This document shows, one piece after another, positions 9,688 through 20,399 of a stretch of 64,000 nt of DNA. Source of the stretch: Agroathelia rolfsii (lineage: Eukaryota > Basidiomycota > Agaricomycetes > Amylocorticiales > Amylocorticiaceae); assembly GCA_018343915.1 (NCBI GenBank), contig JABRWF010000002.1:4588001-4652000 (forward strand), read 5' to 3'. The stretch's first letter is position 1; each line of letters opens with the position of its first letter. The translations under genes and the position numbers were made by a program. A model generated the notes under the pieces. That model was given only the letters and a program-made list of their open reading frames with translations, was not told the DNA's origin and searched no databases.

Positions 9688-11814
9688 GAAGCGTTCGAGA
9701 AACTGAAGAAGGCCTTCACTTCCGCACCGGTCCTAGGAGCATACGACCAACTTGCCGAGACCCGCATTGAGACTGATGCTTCCAACTTTGCAACCGGAGC
9801 CGTACTCCTCCAGAAGCAAAAAGACAACTCCTGGCGTCCAATTGCATTTCTGTCACAAGCTATGAACGATGCCGAACGAAACTATGATATCTGGGATAAG
9901 GAGATGCTAGCAATAATTCGAGCCCTAGATTCTTGGCGGCATTACCTAATCGGCCTCCCTCAGCCATTTGACATCCGCACAGACCACAAGAATCTAGAAT
10001 ATTGGAAGATGGCTCGAAACCTCACGCGTCGCCAAGCCAGATGGTCATTGTTCCTATCAGAATTCCGATTTGTCATCTCCTACCTCAGAGGTTCCGAAAA
10101 TGGTCGTGCCGACCCCCTCTCTAGACGGCCAGACTTCCAACGGTCTGATGAACAAGACAATTTAGACCAAATAGTTCTAGACCCTAAACTATTCCGAATT
10201 AACGCCGCAAGAAGAGGACATGTGGAAATCAACGGAGAAAAGGGAATTCTAGACCGCATCAGAAGCAAAGGAAGGGACGCTGAAATTTCAAAAGCATTAG
10301 GATTGGTCAAAGAACTTGGACCGGTCAAACTCCAAAAGGGGCTTGAGGAATGGAACGAAGAAAACGGCTTGATTCTCTATTTGGGCAAAATCTACGTACC
10401 CAGGGATCCCACGCTACGCAATGACATCATCCGGCTCCACCACGATGTGCCAGCAGCAGGACATCCAGGAAGACACAAGACACTGGAACTTACGTCAAGG
10501 AATTACTGGTGGCCCGGAATGACGAAAGCAATCAATGATTACGTTGACTCTTGCCCCAGTTGCCTGGCAAACAAAAAGTCCAGAGCAATGCCCACCGGCC
10601 CGCTTGCACCACTTCCTACACCTGACCTTCCATGGGAACACGTCACTTCTGACATGATTGTAAAACTTCCGGAATCTCAAGGTTTCGACTCTATATTGGT
10701 GGTAGTAGATAGGCTGACCAAAATGGCGCACTTCATTCCCTGTGTTGAGGCGATCACAGCTTCAGAAATGGCAGACCTTTATCTCACAAATATATTCCGA
10801 CTCCATGGGTTACCAAAAACCTGGACATCCGACCGTGGACCCCAGTTTGCCGGAAAAGTGATGCGAGAAATCCACAAAAAATTAGATATCAAGACGTTGC
10901 TATCAACGGCTTATCACCCACAGTCGGATGGTCAAACAGAAAGGGTCAACCAAGAAATCAAAGTATACTTACGGAACTACGTGTCACACCGACAGGATAA
11001 CTGGTCCGGACTCCTCCCTCTAGCCGAGTTCGCACTCAATAACCGCGAGCATTCTGCCATCAAGTCATCTCCGTTTGAAATGAATTATGGGTTCTCACCC
11101 AAAATGGACTTAACAACAGTAGGAATCCTGCAAACGAAAGGAGCACAGAACTGGCTGGACAAGGTCAGGGAGCTTCAAGAAGATGCCAAGGCAGCTTTAG
11201 ATCATACTGCGGACCGGATGAAATATTTCTTTGACAAACACGCGTCAGAAACACCCAAGTACGAAGTCGGAGACAAAGTTTGGCTCAATACCAAAAATAT
11301 CCGACTAGCACAACCTTCGAAGAAATTGTCCGCAGAATGGATCGGCCCATACAGGGTTACGGAGAAAATAGGGAACCGAGCCTTACGACTCGCAATTCCT
11401 AGGCGATGGACTATCCATGACGTATTCCACGTTTCTTTAATCAAACCTCACGTCCAGATAGAATCTAGACCAGCACCGCCCCCTCCCCCTCCAGTCGAAA
11501 TTGAAGGAGAAGAAGAGCATGAGGTACTTAGAATCAAGGACAGCCGCCTGAGCCCTCGAACGAAGAAACTAGAGTACCTCGTAGAATGGAAGGGCTACCC
11601 CGGTGAGGACTCATGGGAGCCAGAAAAAGATGTTGCGAATGCACCCCGGATGTTGAAAGAATTTCATCGGAAAAATCCCAAAGCGCCTAAATGCTTAACC
11701 GCTGCAGCCTTTGCGGAATTACCTTTCCGACCAATAGAAAATTTCACCGACGGACCAACAGAAAAGATAGGAGGAGCTTGGGAACTTGGGATATTCCGGA
11801 GGAAATCCCCCTAG
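9688..11814 (+). CDS. gypsy RNase H-integrase-chromodomain polyprotein fragment
   Basis: The frame is open from 9688, after a TAG at 9685, to the stop at 11812-11814. The first ATG is 9862 (650 aa), but the coding similarity starts upstream, so the true start is lost. RNase H motifs include IETDASNF near 9768 and YDIWDKEMLAIIR. Counting from the 9862 ATG, the H2C2 zinc region covers about residues 190-235, the integrase core about 250-410 (DRGPQFAG, HPQSDGQTERVNQE), GPYRVTEKIG about 495-505 and the chromodomain about 560-615 (EYLVEWKGYPGEDSWEPE). The chromodomain would direct integration to heterochromatin in chromoviruses. The protein is not expected to be made without the 5' part of pol. 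Confidence 0.9.
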   Translation, partial: EAFEKLKKAFTSAPVLGAYDQLAETRIETDASNFATGAVLLQKQKDNSWRPIAFLSQAMNDAERNYDIWDKEMLAIIRALDSWRHYLIGLPQPFDIRTDHKNLEYWKMARNLTRRQARWSLFLSEFRFVISYLRGSENGRADPLSRRPDFQRSDEQDNLDQIVLDPKLFRINAARRGHVEINGEKGILDRIRSKGRDAEISKALGLVKELGPVKLQKGLEEWNEENGLILYLGKIYVPRDPTLRNDIIRLHHDVPAAGHPGRHKTLELTSRNYWWPGMTKAINDYVDSCPSCLANKKSRAMPTGPLAPLPTPDLPWEHVTSDMIVKLPESQGFDSILVVVDRLTKMAHFIPCVEAITASEMADLYLTNIFRLHGLPKTWTSDRGPQFAGKVMREIHKKLDIKTLLSTAYHPQSDGQTERVNQEIKVYLRNYVSHRQDNWSGLLPLAEFALNNREHSAIKSSPFEMNYGFSPKMDLTTVGILQTKGAQNWLDKVRELQEDAKAALDHTADRMKYFFDKHASETPKYEVGDKVWLNTKNIRLAQPSKKLSAEWIGPYRVTEKIGNRALRLAIPRRWTIHDVFHVSLIKPHVQIESRPAPPPPPPVEIEGEEEHEVLRIKDSRLSPRTKKLEYLVEWKGYPGEDSWEPEKDVANAPRMLKEFHRKNPKAPKCLTAAAFAELPFRPIENFTDGPTEKIGGAWELGIFRRKSP

Positions 11815-11825
11815 GAAGGGGGTAA

Positions 11826-12622
11826 TGTCATGAGAAGGATATTTTTTGACGATTTTTCGGTTATTTTCTTGTATTATTTGGACTATTATTTCTTTTGTTA
11901 TCATATTTTCTTTGCTTTTCCTTATAAAATTACCCTTTAGGGCGTGGACTGTGGGCAGTGCAGTGGTCACCTGATTGGCCCTCACGTGTTCCAAGCCGCA
12001 CGTCACAGGAGTAATCTCGGGGCTGCGCGTCTTCCACTTCATCATCACGCACAGCCCAGAAGCACAGCCTTCTATCCCTGAGTAATTCCTAACGGTTACC
12101 GGTACCACTCCGCAAGGAGCTCCACATGGATGCCCGGTGGAGTTAGGCTAAACACTCTCCCCCTACATAGCCCCCTTTACGCTTCTATTTCCAACTGCGC
12201 ACAGACCATCAGGGCTGCGCACGGACCCTTCAATAGTAGTATAAAAAGACCATGTAACTTGTCCTGAAGAGCTCAGCTTCGACCTCTTCGCCTTCAGGCA
12301 AGTATTAAGGTTGTATTCATTACACAGATCACTAATAACAATCTTTGCCTTCAGGGTTATACTTATAGGCCTAGCGCCCTCGTCCTAGCTACTCATTCCT
12401 TACCATAAATAGGAGGTGGTGTAAATCCCCTCGTAAGCGTGTGCACATACGCGTGAAGCGTTTACGAAAGAAATTAAGAAAGAGTACCTAAAGGCCCCCA
12501 ATAGAACAGGGTTTACCTTTGTGGGAAAACCTTATTTTCTTAGGTACTTAGATTTTTTGTTAAGTAAGTTGATTTATTGGTTTGTGGGACAAGTAGGCCC
12601 ACCACGCCCAACGTCTTCATAA
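11826..12622 (+). repeat. 3' LTR of the younger gypsy element
   Basis: The LTR starts TGTCATGAGAAGG after the purine tract and ends near CTTCATAA, where the copia pol frame resumes. It carries a TATA-like 'gtataaaaag' at about 12239 and the 'gccttcaggcaagtatta' block that is also found in the older gypsy LTRs. The exact right edge is uncertain by a few bases. Confidence 0.75.
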
Positions 12623-13549
12623 GTCAAGAAGTCAACCCTTGACAAATATGAAATGAAAGATCTTGGAGAAGCTAAATCATTCCTAGGCGTCAATATTAAT
12701 AGAAACAGGAAAAAGAAATTACTGTCTATTGATCAAAAAGATTACTGTGAAGGTATCCTAAAGAAATTCCAAAAGGAAAAATCAAAAGGATATTCTATAC
12801 CAATGTCAGCAAGCATCCAACTCAAATCTAATCCTAACCAAGTAACAGAGGCCAATAAAACCTACTACAAAAGTATGATTGGTTCACTCACATTCTTAAC
12901 CATCATAACTAGGCCAGACATCACTTTTGCTGTAAACAAATGTGCTAAGTACAGTGAAAATCCTGGAAAAGAGCATTTCACTGCAGTAAATCATATATTC
13001 CAATACCTATCCAAAACCCCGGATAAAGCCATTGTCTACCAAGGACAACACCCAAAAGAATTAACTGCATATTCAGATGCAGATTGGGCAATGGACTTAG
13101 ATAACTGGAAATCTACAACTGGATACATTACCATGATGTGCAAAGGTGCAACTTCCTGGTCAACTAGAAGACAACACACTACTGCATTATCCAGTGTAGA
13201 AGCTAAATATATGGCTCTCACAGAAGCAGCAAAACAAGTTAAATGGTTACGGAAACTACTAAATGACATAGGTGAAGATATATCTAACCCAACAACTATT
13301 TTCACAGATAATCAAGGAGCTATTAGCCTAGCCAATAACCCTAAACATGGTGGTAGAGGTACCAAACACATCGAAGTTAGACATCACTTTATCAGAGAAA
13401 CAGTCTCCGATGGTACTGCTAGGACTGAGTATATTAATACTAACCAACAGCTAGCAGATGTTTTAACCAAGCCTTTGGCAGAAACAAAGCACAGCTATTT
13501 TTCAAATTTAGCTGGACTAACAAATGATCTTAGATGGTTAAAGCAATAA
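12623..13549 (+). pseudogene. copia pol 3' end: RT C-terminus and RNase H
   Basis: The open frame (first ATG 12653, 298 aa, readable from 12629) encodes the end of copia RT (MKDLGEAKSFLGVNI), the connection segment (IGSLTFLTIITRPDITFAV) and RNase H (AYSDADWAMD, ALSSVEAKYMALTEAAKQ, DNQGAISLANN, KHIEVRHHFIRE). The last part, INTNQQLADVLTKPL, is the classic Ty1/copia terminus. It is cut off from the rest of pol by the gypsy insertion, so it is a 5'-truncated relic despite being open. A purine-rich tract (GAGTGGGAG) precedes the 3' LTR. Confidence 0.9.
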
Positions 13550-13568
13550 AGCATTCATTGAGTGGGAG

Positions 13569-14597
13569 TGTTGAAAGATTGAATATTTACAAGCTTCATA
13601 TCTTTCCAATAATTCCAATGAATACTTCAAATAATCATCTAACATCATGTCATACATGATTATTTATTTCATGATTTTACAACCGTTCATTGTTGAGATA
13701 TTAACAATTCTTTACATGCATATATTCATTGAAATAATATGCATATATTCTTTTATTTAATATTTTCAATATTTCATTATATCTAATCTTATCAGAGATA
13801 AGATTATCATATCTGAGGTCACTTGACTTTATTATTTATGAATATCTTTTTATAAATATTAAACAATTCCATTTAAATATTCATTTCTCAATAATCATTG
13901 TGAATATTACTAATTGATTTTTCACGCCCTAGATCCTTGCTTATAAATCACCAAAATATTTACTAAGCAAATTCATAATATTAGTAATATTTTATAAAAT
14001 ATTACTAATACAGATCTAATAATAGGATATTGAGATCAATAGACATTTTACTTACTAATACTATACAAATTACTTACTAAGCACACAGATTGCTTACCAA
14101 GCATATTATTCAGTAAATAGGAATATTACTAAGCTGATTTATAAGCTGATTTGTAAGCAACCCTTCTTACTAAGCAGATTAGATAAGCACAGGATTGGCT
14201 TACTAATCTTGTAGAAATTAGAATATTTTGTATTATATAAGCACCAGCAAATTCGGCTAGAAATGACAAGTTATTTCACTTGAAAATAGTGAGTTAAATA
14301 GTCTACAAGACTAGCTCCTAGAGTACTAACTTCACCCCAGACTTACTAAGTCTACTACAAGACAACAAGCCTTTCCTAAAGGGAAAACAAGTAGGTAGTC
14401 TCAAAGGGACACCGGCTACAATCTTAACTCAGGTGTAACAGAGTTACTAATTGCTTTCACAAATAGGTTTTATTGCCTTTAAACCTATAACACCACAGAC
14501 CATTAACTTTTCAAACAAGTAAGTTAGTTGTCTTTTAAATAGGTAACTAGTAGATTACAAGTAGTCTACATTACACCATTACCACTAACTTTTAACA
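13569..14597 (+). repeat. copia 3' LTR
   Basis: This 1029-bp LTR begins TGTTGAAAG after the purine tract and ends TTTTAACA. It is followed by AAATA, matching the left flank of the 5' LTR. Confidence 0.93.
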
Positions 14598-14602
14598 AAA
14601 TA

Positions 14603-15172
14603 AACAATGTGTGAGCAAGTACACAAACACCCCCATCAAGACCTATATCTATGATTATCTACTTTGGGAGAAAATGAGTTACATCCTCAAAAACTAGATT
14701 AAATGCAAATTATTTTCCGATTTTTTCTTGTATGAAAAGACCATGTAGTTGTTGAGATATAAACCAGGTGAACCGGGGCGAAACTGTCTAACTCCGTGCT
14801 AAAAGCACAATATACTTCGTAAAGTTAACAAAATCTCTAACCACCTCACTTTTGATAGCTCAATTCCTCAACAGTCACATAGTCTTTTCATACAAGAAAA
14901 AATCGGAAAATAATCTGCATTTCATCTAGTTTTTGAGGATGTAACTCATTTTCTCCCAGAGTAGATAATCATAGATATAGGTCTTGATGGGGGTGTTTGT
15001 GTACTCGCTCACACATTGTTTATTTGATGTAAGAAAATATTTTGGGTATGTACATGGGACTATCAGGGGTCTAACATGACATGGTATACTTTGTTTGGGT
15101 TGAAAGTGTTGTGAGGAAGGAGATGTGGCCATGAAACCACCTCAATCGAACATTTTTTTTGTGCAGTGACTG
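14603..15172 (+). repeat. Rest of the palindromic MITE: left-arm end, loop, right arm
   Basis: Positions 14603 to about 14756 continue the left arm, about 14757-14870 form a non-matching loop, and 14871-15172 form the right arm. The arms share 'ttttccgattttttcttg' and the 'tcctcaaaaactaga' block in inverted orientation. The right arm ends GTGCAGTGACTG, followed by TA. Without the copia insertion the element would be about 720 bp with arms near 300 bp. It holds no transposase frame. Confidence 0.8.
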
Positions 15173-18048
15173 TAATGTGCCGCTAGTCTGTGAGCGTGTC
15201 GAGACGGGGGACTCTAACTAGGCCTAAGTCTTGCGGCGGCTTGGTCAACTATACCGCTGAGACGGCTCGACCCTTTGGAGCTAAGAGTTGGCAATGGAAT
15301 CCTTGACTAAGGGCTCAGAAGCAGGTGCGTTGACTTGCACGGTGTTGATATTTACTCCCAGATCCGACGCTCTAGTATCTTTCATGTTGCGCCTACATGA
15401 CTGATCAAAAGTACAACAAAGTCTACGATGATTTTAATCAGTTGGTCTATCGCGACGATTGCAATTGCACCTTCTGGTTCCCGATTGGCGTACTCTGTTT
15501 CCAAACCAACCAACTGCGAGATGTACTCGACACCTACTCGCATGCAATCTGCGTCAACTTATACATCTTGAGGGTTGGATACAGCCCTAATAGTCTGAAA
15601 AAGCTGCAACAACTAGGTATTGGATGCCATTGATGCTCATGCATGTGCCAGCGATGGCAACCCCACAAGCAAAGTCATCACGTAGTGTCTTGGGTTTTAA
15701 GCTGTTGAGGAATGCTCAAGTTACGAATACCCAATTTACAGCTGCGCTAGATCTACAGAAGGTCTGCCCTACGGCATATGCCAATGCTGTCATGCCCCCA
15801 ACCGCCTCTTCTCCTCTCTCTTATTGGCCTCCGCAGGTGCACGACACGGTTTTTGCTCCGCAATGACTTGAGCGATGTCTTCGGCAACGGTTCACCACTC
15901 ACCCTCTCCTTCATCGACGCCCATGGCTATCCTCCCCTACGCTACCGCGCTACCATTTTCCCCATTAATGCTAACGACAGCAGGCGCATCTCCACGCATC
16001 TGCTCCTAGCGCCCATGAACCTTGACCGCTTGCTTCTTCACCACAGAACTCAATGTACATGCATGGCCAGTGCTTTCCATCTCTCTCTACGAAGTCCTGC
16101 GCGGGATGGTGGTCGATTGCTTTATACAGTGTTTGCTGAAGCGGTAAGTGTTGATATTGGCCTCGCCTCAGATGCAGGGTGTGCACAAGCTCATACCGGC
16201 GTCATTACCAAAGCATTATCCGTGCTACAGCTCTAGCTGTTGGTTGTCCATGTTGATGTCAGTGATGCGCCATTCTTGCTCGTCCTCACCGCCGTCTCAT
16301 GGATCTCAAAAGCTGCCTGGATGCTGGGAGATAGCATGGGAGCGCCCGAGTGAGCGTTATTTTCATATTGAGAAAGACGGGCGACGGGATGGTGATGCTC
16401 ATGGGGCCTTGTTGCCGTTCCCGCTACCACTTAAGCTGGCATTCGAGGGGTGTGTCTCTTGCCTTTTCGCAGAGTGGTGGACGCACAGCAACACAGTGGA
16501 GCCCGTATGGCCCTGGTACACCGTAGCCATTGCATTACAAGAGTTCACCGAGGTCTAATCCGCAGTACGACAGCGCCTCTGGTGGTGGGTATCCGAGTCA
16601 CCACAGTCAACATCGCAATTGGTCAAATGACAGCAGGCATGGGTCATATGCGGCACCTCCCGGGGTGCTGCGTCGTGGTCTATCCCCACTTTCTATGCAT
16701 GGACGCGGTATGAGCCCAAGTGAACAGGACAGAGTTCGCCTATCCCGGCGGTCGATGGAGCAGTGGCAGAAGGAGAATGTGATGGTTCCCAGTATACTGT
16801 CCCAGCGCCGGCATGCTCAAAGCCCTTGAACCCCGAGTTCACCGTGGCCATCCTTATTCCGCAACAAGCCTCCAGCACCGTCGTCAAATGGCCAACAAAT
16901 GCTCAAGGCCCCACCGCATGCGCTCACCGTGCCTCCCGCTCAAGGCATCCGACATCGCTCCCGGCAGCAACTCGAGTTAAGCACTCACATTGGCCGCAGT
17001 TGGCTATGCAGCCATTGACGGTACACTCTCGCCTACTATTGAACCCATGTCATTGTCAACTATCATAACGAAGGCATAGTGGAGGCGCTGGTCGATCTCG
17101 CTATATGCCCTATGCGCCTGCTCCCCAAGGATGCCCTTGCCACCGTCGTCAGAATCCAAGCCTGAGACTCCCACACGTTTGTTGGACTCGCCGTCGCGGT
17201 ATATACACGGTTCAGTGTCGTCGAATGGCATCAGGCACTCTCAACAAGGGATCAAGCACCCCCGTAGCCCAGCCTCAGACAGCACAATGGACAGCAAGTA
17301 CTCGCGGATTGACCACAATATCGTCATGCACTCCGCAATATCTCCCAAACTCACGTCGGCAGCACCATCAAGCAGGCCGTCTTCAATCCCGTTCAGGTTG
17401 CAGCCAAGTGTAAGTTCGTTGTTGTTGCCACCTCAGTCGAAGGCACCGATGTCGCCGGCGAGCAAGGCGCTGCCTTCCGTCTTGCCGCCTCATCCGTGTT
17501 TGTTTGGCGTGTAATACTGGTGGTAACAACAACAATGGCAATAGCGGCAGCAACGACAACAACACGATGGCTCTTCCGTCAAGCACTACCCATTTCATGA
17601 CCGAGACACTTGGACAACCACATGCATATCGACAGGCATCTCTCTGACTCTCACGACTCTCGCACTGGCAATGATAACAACGGCAGCAGCACCAACGGCA
17701 AGGAGAACGGTTTGCGCAGCCGCAGCTACTTGCGCTGGCTGAGCATCATGTACTTGCTGAGGGATTGCAATTGTAATGGGCCTACGAGCAGCAACCGCAA
17801 GCGTGAGCATGAGCGCAGCAGCATCATGTTGCCTTGGGAGTAGGAGTGAGAGAGAGGGCCATGCGACTGTTACATGCCAACTTGCATCGGCGGCGGTGAT
17901 CTAGTGTTCGCAGTTGAGGTCAAGCCCGGGGTCGGTCACGCTGCAGACGATGGTAATGAGCATGCCAAGTTCAAATGGGGGCAGAAGTAGGGAGGGGCGG
18001 GGTAATGTTGGGCAGACACTTCCCAAGGCTGTTGAGGCGTCGGCGTGA
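15173..18048 (+). pseudogene. CYC8: Cyc8/Ssn6-like TPR corepressor pseudogene, copy A
   Basis: Fragments align with the clearer copy F. A TPR segment (YNKVYDDFNQLVYRD, FWFPIGVLCFQTNQLRDVLDTYSHAICV) lies at 15397-15560, followed by the Ser/Pro/His-rich tail to a TGA at 18046-18048. Stops, frameshifts and small deletions occur throughout. A splice donor-like GTGCGTTGA follows the first TPR piece near 15324. Cyc8/Ssn6 proteins are TPR subunits of the Tup1-Cyc8 corepressor. This copy lacks the N-terminal TPRs and is not functional. Its 5' side is split off by the transposon nest (remnant at 6952-6983). Confidence 0.8.
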
Positions 18049-18601
18049 AGCGTGAAGAAAATACAATGTGGGCGGCATATGTGTATTCAACTTTTTTTTT
18101 TTTGTTAGAGGTTGACATTCTGTGGTGATACGCATTCTTGAACTCAAAATATTTAGAAATAAGCTGCTTTTTATGCTTTTCCTTGTACGTGTGGCGTCCA
18201 AATCGGCCAACGATGTCATTGTTGTTTACTAGTAAGTCTCCAAATTCAATGAGAGCAGTAATCTAGATCCTATGCCCGCGCCAAGGGTGATCGGAAGACA
18301 GAAGTGAGGGGAGATAGATAAACATTTATCGATAGACACAAGTGTCATCATGACCATATTCGAGGTGCTATCCCCATACCATGACGTTTTTGTCACCAGT
18401 ATTTTTAATCAAACTATCGGGACATTCTTAAGGGAGAATAACACGCCACAGTAAAAATAACAACTCTGATTTCTGGTTCACATTTAGGTTGTACGTAAAT
18501 CATAGAGAACTGGGAACTAGTCTCCGTACAAAATAGTGTTTCGCCCCTTAGAGAGAGCTACCATAGAACCCTATAAAACAAATTCAATGAGCGGATTCAA
18601 T
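18049..18601. other. Duplicated non-coding spacer (Cyc8-like to DUF3455)
   Basis: The stretch is nearly the same as 53487-54041 in unit 5 and includes a shared block with 'catgacgtttttgtcacc'. Both copies contain short open frames, but none gives a recognisable product. It probably holds the 3' ends of two convergent genes. Confidence 0.5.
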
Positions 18602-19451
18602 TCAAAGCTTCAAGCGAGAGAAAAACGTACAGTATTTGGCAGAATACTTGACCGAGAGCTGAGGAGAACCGGGAGTGCACTGCAAATTACAAATTAAAAT
18701 TTTCAGATATACTGTCAAGTACGTATATGTTCTGGCACCTACCGAGGAAGGCTGAACTCCGCCGACCGTATCAATCCTGAAAATCTGCGACGCCAATTCG
18801 CCCTCGATGCCAGCTACACTGAGCCAGTCGATCGCTCCTCCATCTGGAGAGTTGCCAAGTGGGGAAACGATATCGCCCGCTTTCTTTCCAATCACGTATG
18901 CCTCAGGGTTGCCCTTGTTTGCGCCCGAGGACGTGAAGTCCCATTTGGGGCTGTAAGAGGTCGTGGTCGCGTTGGGCGTGGGGACGTAGTAGTGCTGGCC
19001 TAGTACAGGGGGCTCAGAGCCCAAAGCAGCAATAACGGCGGCAGTAGAGTTAGTCGACGAGGAAGTCCAAGCATCGTATGCAATCTGCGAGGACTCGTCA
19101 TAGAGAGATGTTCCGTAGAAGCAGGATACATCAAACAGTTCCGCCAAGGCGCCGAATAACCTTTCAAGTAGGAACAAATATGGGTTCATTGACAGAGAGT
19201 GACTTAATGAGAATTATCACGTACGTGTATGTGCCTGTGGAGCTACAGGTGTAGTTCTGCACACCAATAGCAAGTGCGACATAGTCAGCGGTGGCTGACG
19301 GTTGCACGAGCTGAGTCTGGCCGGCAGGTAGATCCATCGTAGCACCAGCAAGGCTGCAGCTCGTCGAGCGATGGCTCGAAGGCGCAGCAGAGACCATAGC
19401 GGCACTGGCTGCCACGACCGACGTAGTGATGAACGATTTCAAGTTGAACAT
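18602..19451 (-). CDS. Secreted DUF3455 family protein, paralogue 1
   Basis: Three exons can be read on the minus strand: 19451-19225, 19160-18743 and 18679-18602. The introns (65 and 63 bp) begin GTACGT and GTAGGT and end AG; the joined frame gives 240 aa. The N-terminus (MFNLKSFITTSVVAASAAMV, then SAAP) is a signal peptide. The body matches the fungal DUF3455 family in its FDVSCFYGTSLYDESSQIA, HYYVPTPNATTTSYSPKWDF and RIDTVGGVQPSS segments. The biochemical function of this family is not established. It has no premature stop and is 102 bp downstream of a TATA-like motif. A near-identical paralogue lies at 54042-54897. The C-terminal YSAKYCTFFSRLKL may be longer than the family norm. Confidence 0.85.
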
Positions 19452-19550
19452 GGTCGTTTTTGGAGGATGGTTCTACTGGCAAGAGAGGAACGATGAAACA
19501 CTAGAGGAGGGCTCGTTGGCTCTGCTGGTCAAGTAAGGGCTACTTGCGCG

Positions 19551-19560
19551 ACTTAAATAC
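19551..19560 (-). promoter_or_regulatory. TATA-like element of DUF3455 paralogue 1
   Basis: GTATTTAAGT on the minus strand lies about 102 bp upstream of the ATG at 19451, and the same sequence and spacing occur before the paralogue at 54897. Confidence 0.5.
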
Positions 19561-20399
19561 TCGCAAAATGAATGGTATTCATGTCTTTACCAAGCATACG
19601 CCAAGCGTACGTGACCGGACAGGTGTGGAACGAGAAAAGCTAGCCGGGCAGGTAGGTCATGTCCGTGATGCGACAGGTGGTAGTTGTGATGGGAATGACA
19701 GGAATAGATTAATATTCAATCAATCCCCAGCTCCAGACGGATTTACGAAAGTCTTGTGCTTGTGAATATTGCATCTTCAGATTTTCAGAGCCTGAAGAAG
19801 GGCATCTATAGTCACGTGGTTCAAACAGTCCTGTTTATAATCATTGGCTTGACCATGTGGGCCCGGAACAACACCCGAAATACCTTCGAAGAACTGCATG
19901 AACACGCATAGTAGTCATGTAACAAGGTATTGCTGTCTGGTCTCTCTATCATGTCGCTGATTATGGCGCCCATTGGTATTAGCTCATGATTTTTATGTTA
20001 TTGACAGCAGTAACAGGAGTTAGATTAAACGGAAATAGCGACTATGATTGAAATAATCCACATCATGTTAGCATCTGAAGGTTTGTAAGCATCTGAGGAC
20101 ACATAGGCGTAAGACGGGCATCCAGTTATTTAGACTTCGGCCTTGATGCTCCCAGGGGATAGCACCCGAAGTCTGGGTTCTTGGGACGGGAAAGTCGTTT
20201 CTGTGGAGTATTGACAGCGTTCGTGAAGTCACGTTTCTTGGTCTGAACGAGAGAGAACGATGACAAACGATTACCAACCATCTCGGCAAATAGCATGTTT
20301 CGATCACGTGATGACGGCGTTGGAGAGCCGTGTATTGTATTCACTCGGTGTATTTTGCTGTGGGAAGAGTCAACATACCGGATATTTTCGGGATGTGGA
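19561..20399. other. Duplicated non-coding stretch upstream of DUF3455
   Basis: The region parallels 55007-55829 with small indels ('tcacgtggtt', 'gacttcggcc' blocks in both). I see no supported gene; open frames such as 20068-20307 on the minus strand are not conserved between the copies. Confidence 0.45.

Larger units (their letters stand above)
9672..12622 (+). mobile_element. 5'-truncated Ty3/gypsy chromovirus with open pol and 3' LTR
   Basis: The fragment begins inside the RT-RNase H linker and runs through RNase H, integrase and chromodomain to a polypurine tract (about 11812-11823) and an LTR of about 790 bp. It is CpG-rich and keeps a long open frame, unlike its relative at 1-4483, so it is much younger or escaped mutation. 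It has no 5' LTR, protease or RT in this window and cannot be autonomous. Confidence 0.88.
7136..14597 (+). mobile_element. Ty1/copia retrotransposon, internally replaced
   Basis: The two LTRs (7136-8163 and 13569-14597) lie in the same orientation and differ at roughly 15 sites by eye. The element is flanked by identical AAATA duplications at 7131-7135 and 14598-14602. Joining the flanks restores the sequence seen in the uninterrupted inverted arm near 15024-15034, which confirms the insertion. Only the 5' internal part (8164 to at most 9341) and the 3' end of pol (about 12623-13549) belong to copia. The middle has been replaced by an LTR-like unit and a gypsy fragment. It cannot move on its own. 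Confidence 0.9.

Noticed and set aside
18000..18250. Overlapping minus-strand frames 17936-18219 and their counterpart at 53364-53660
   Set aside because: They cover the 3' end and flank of the Cyc8-like copies on the opposite strand and differ in frame between the copies.
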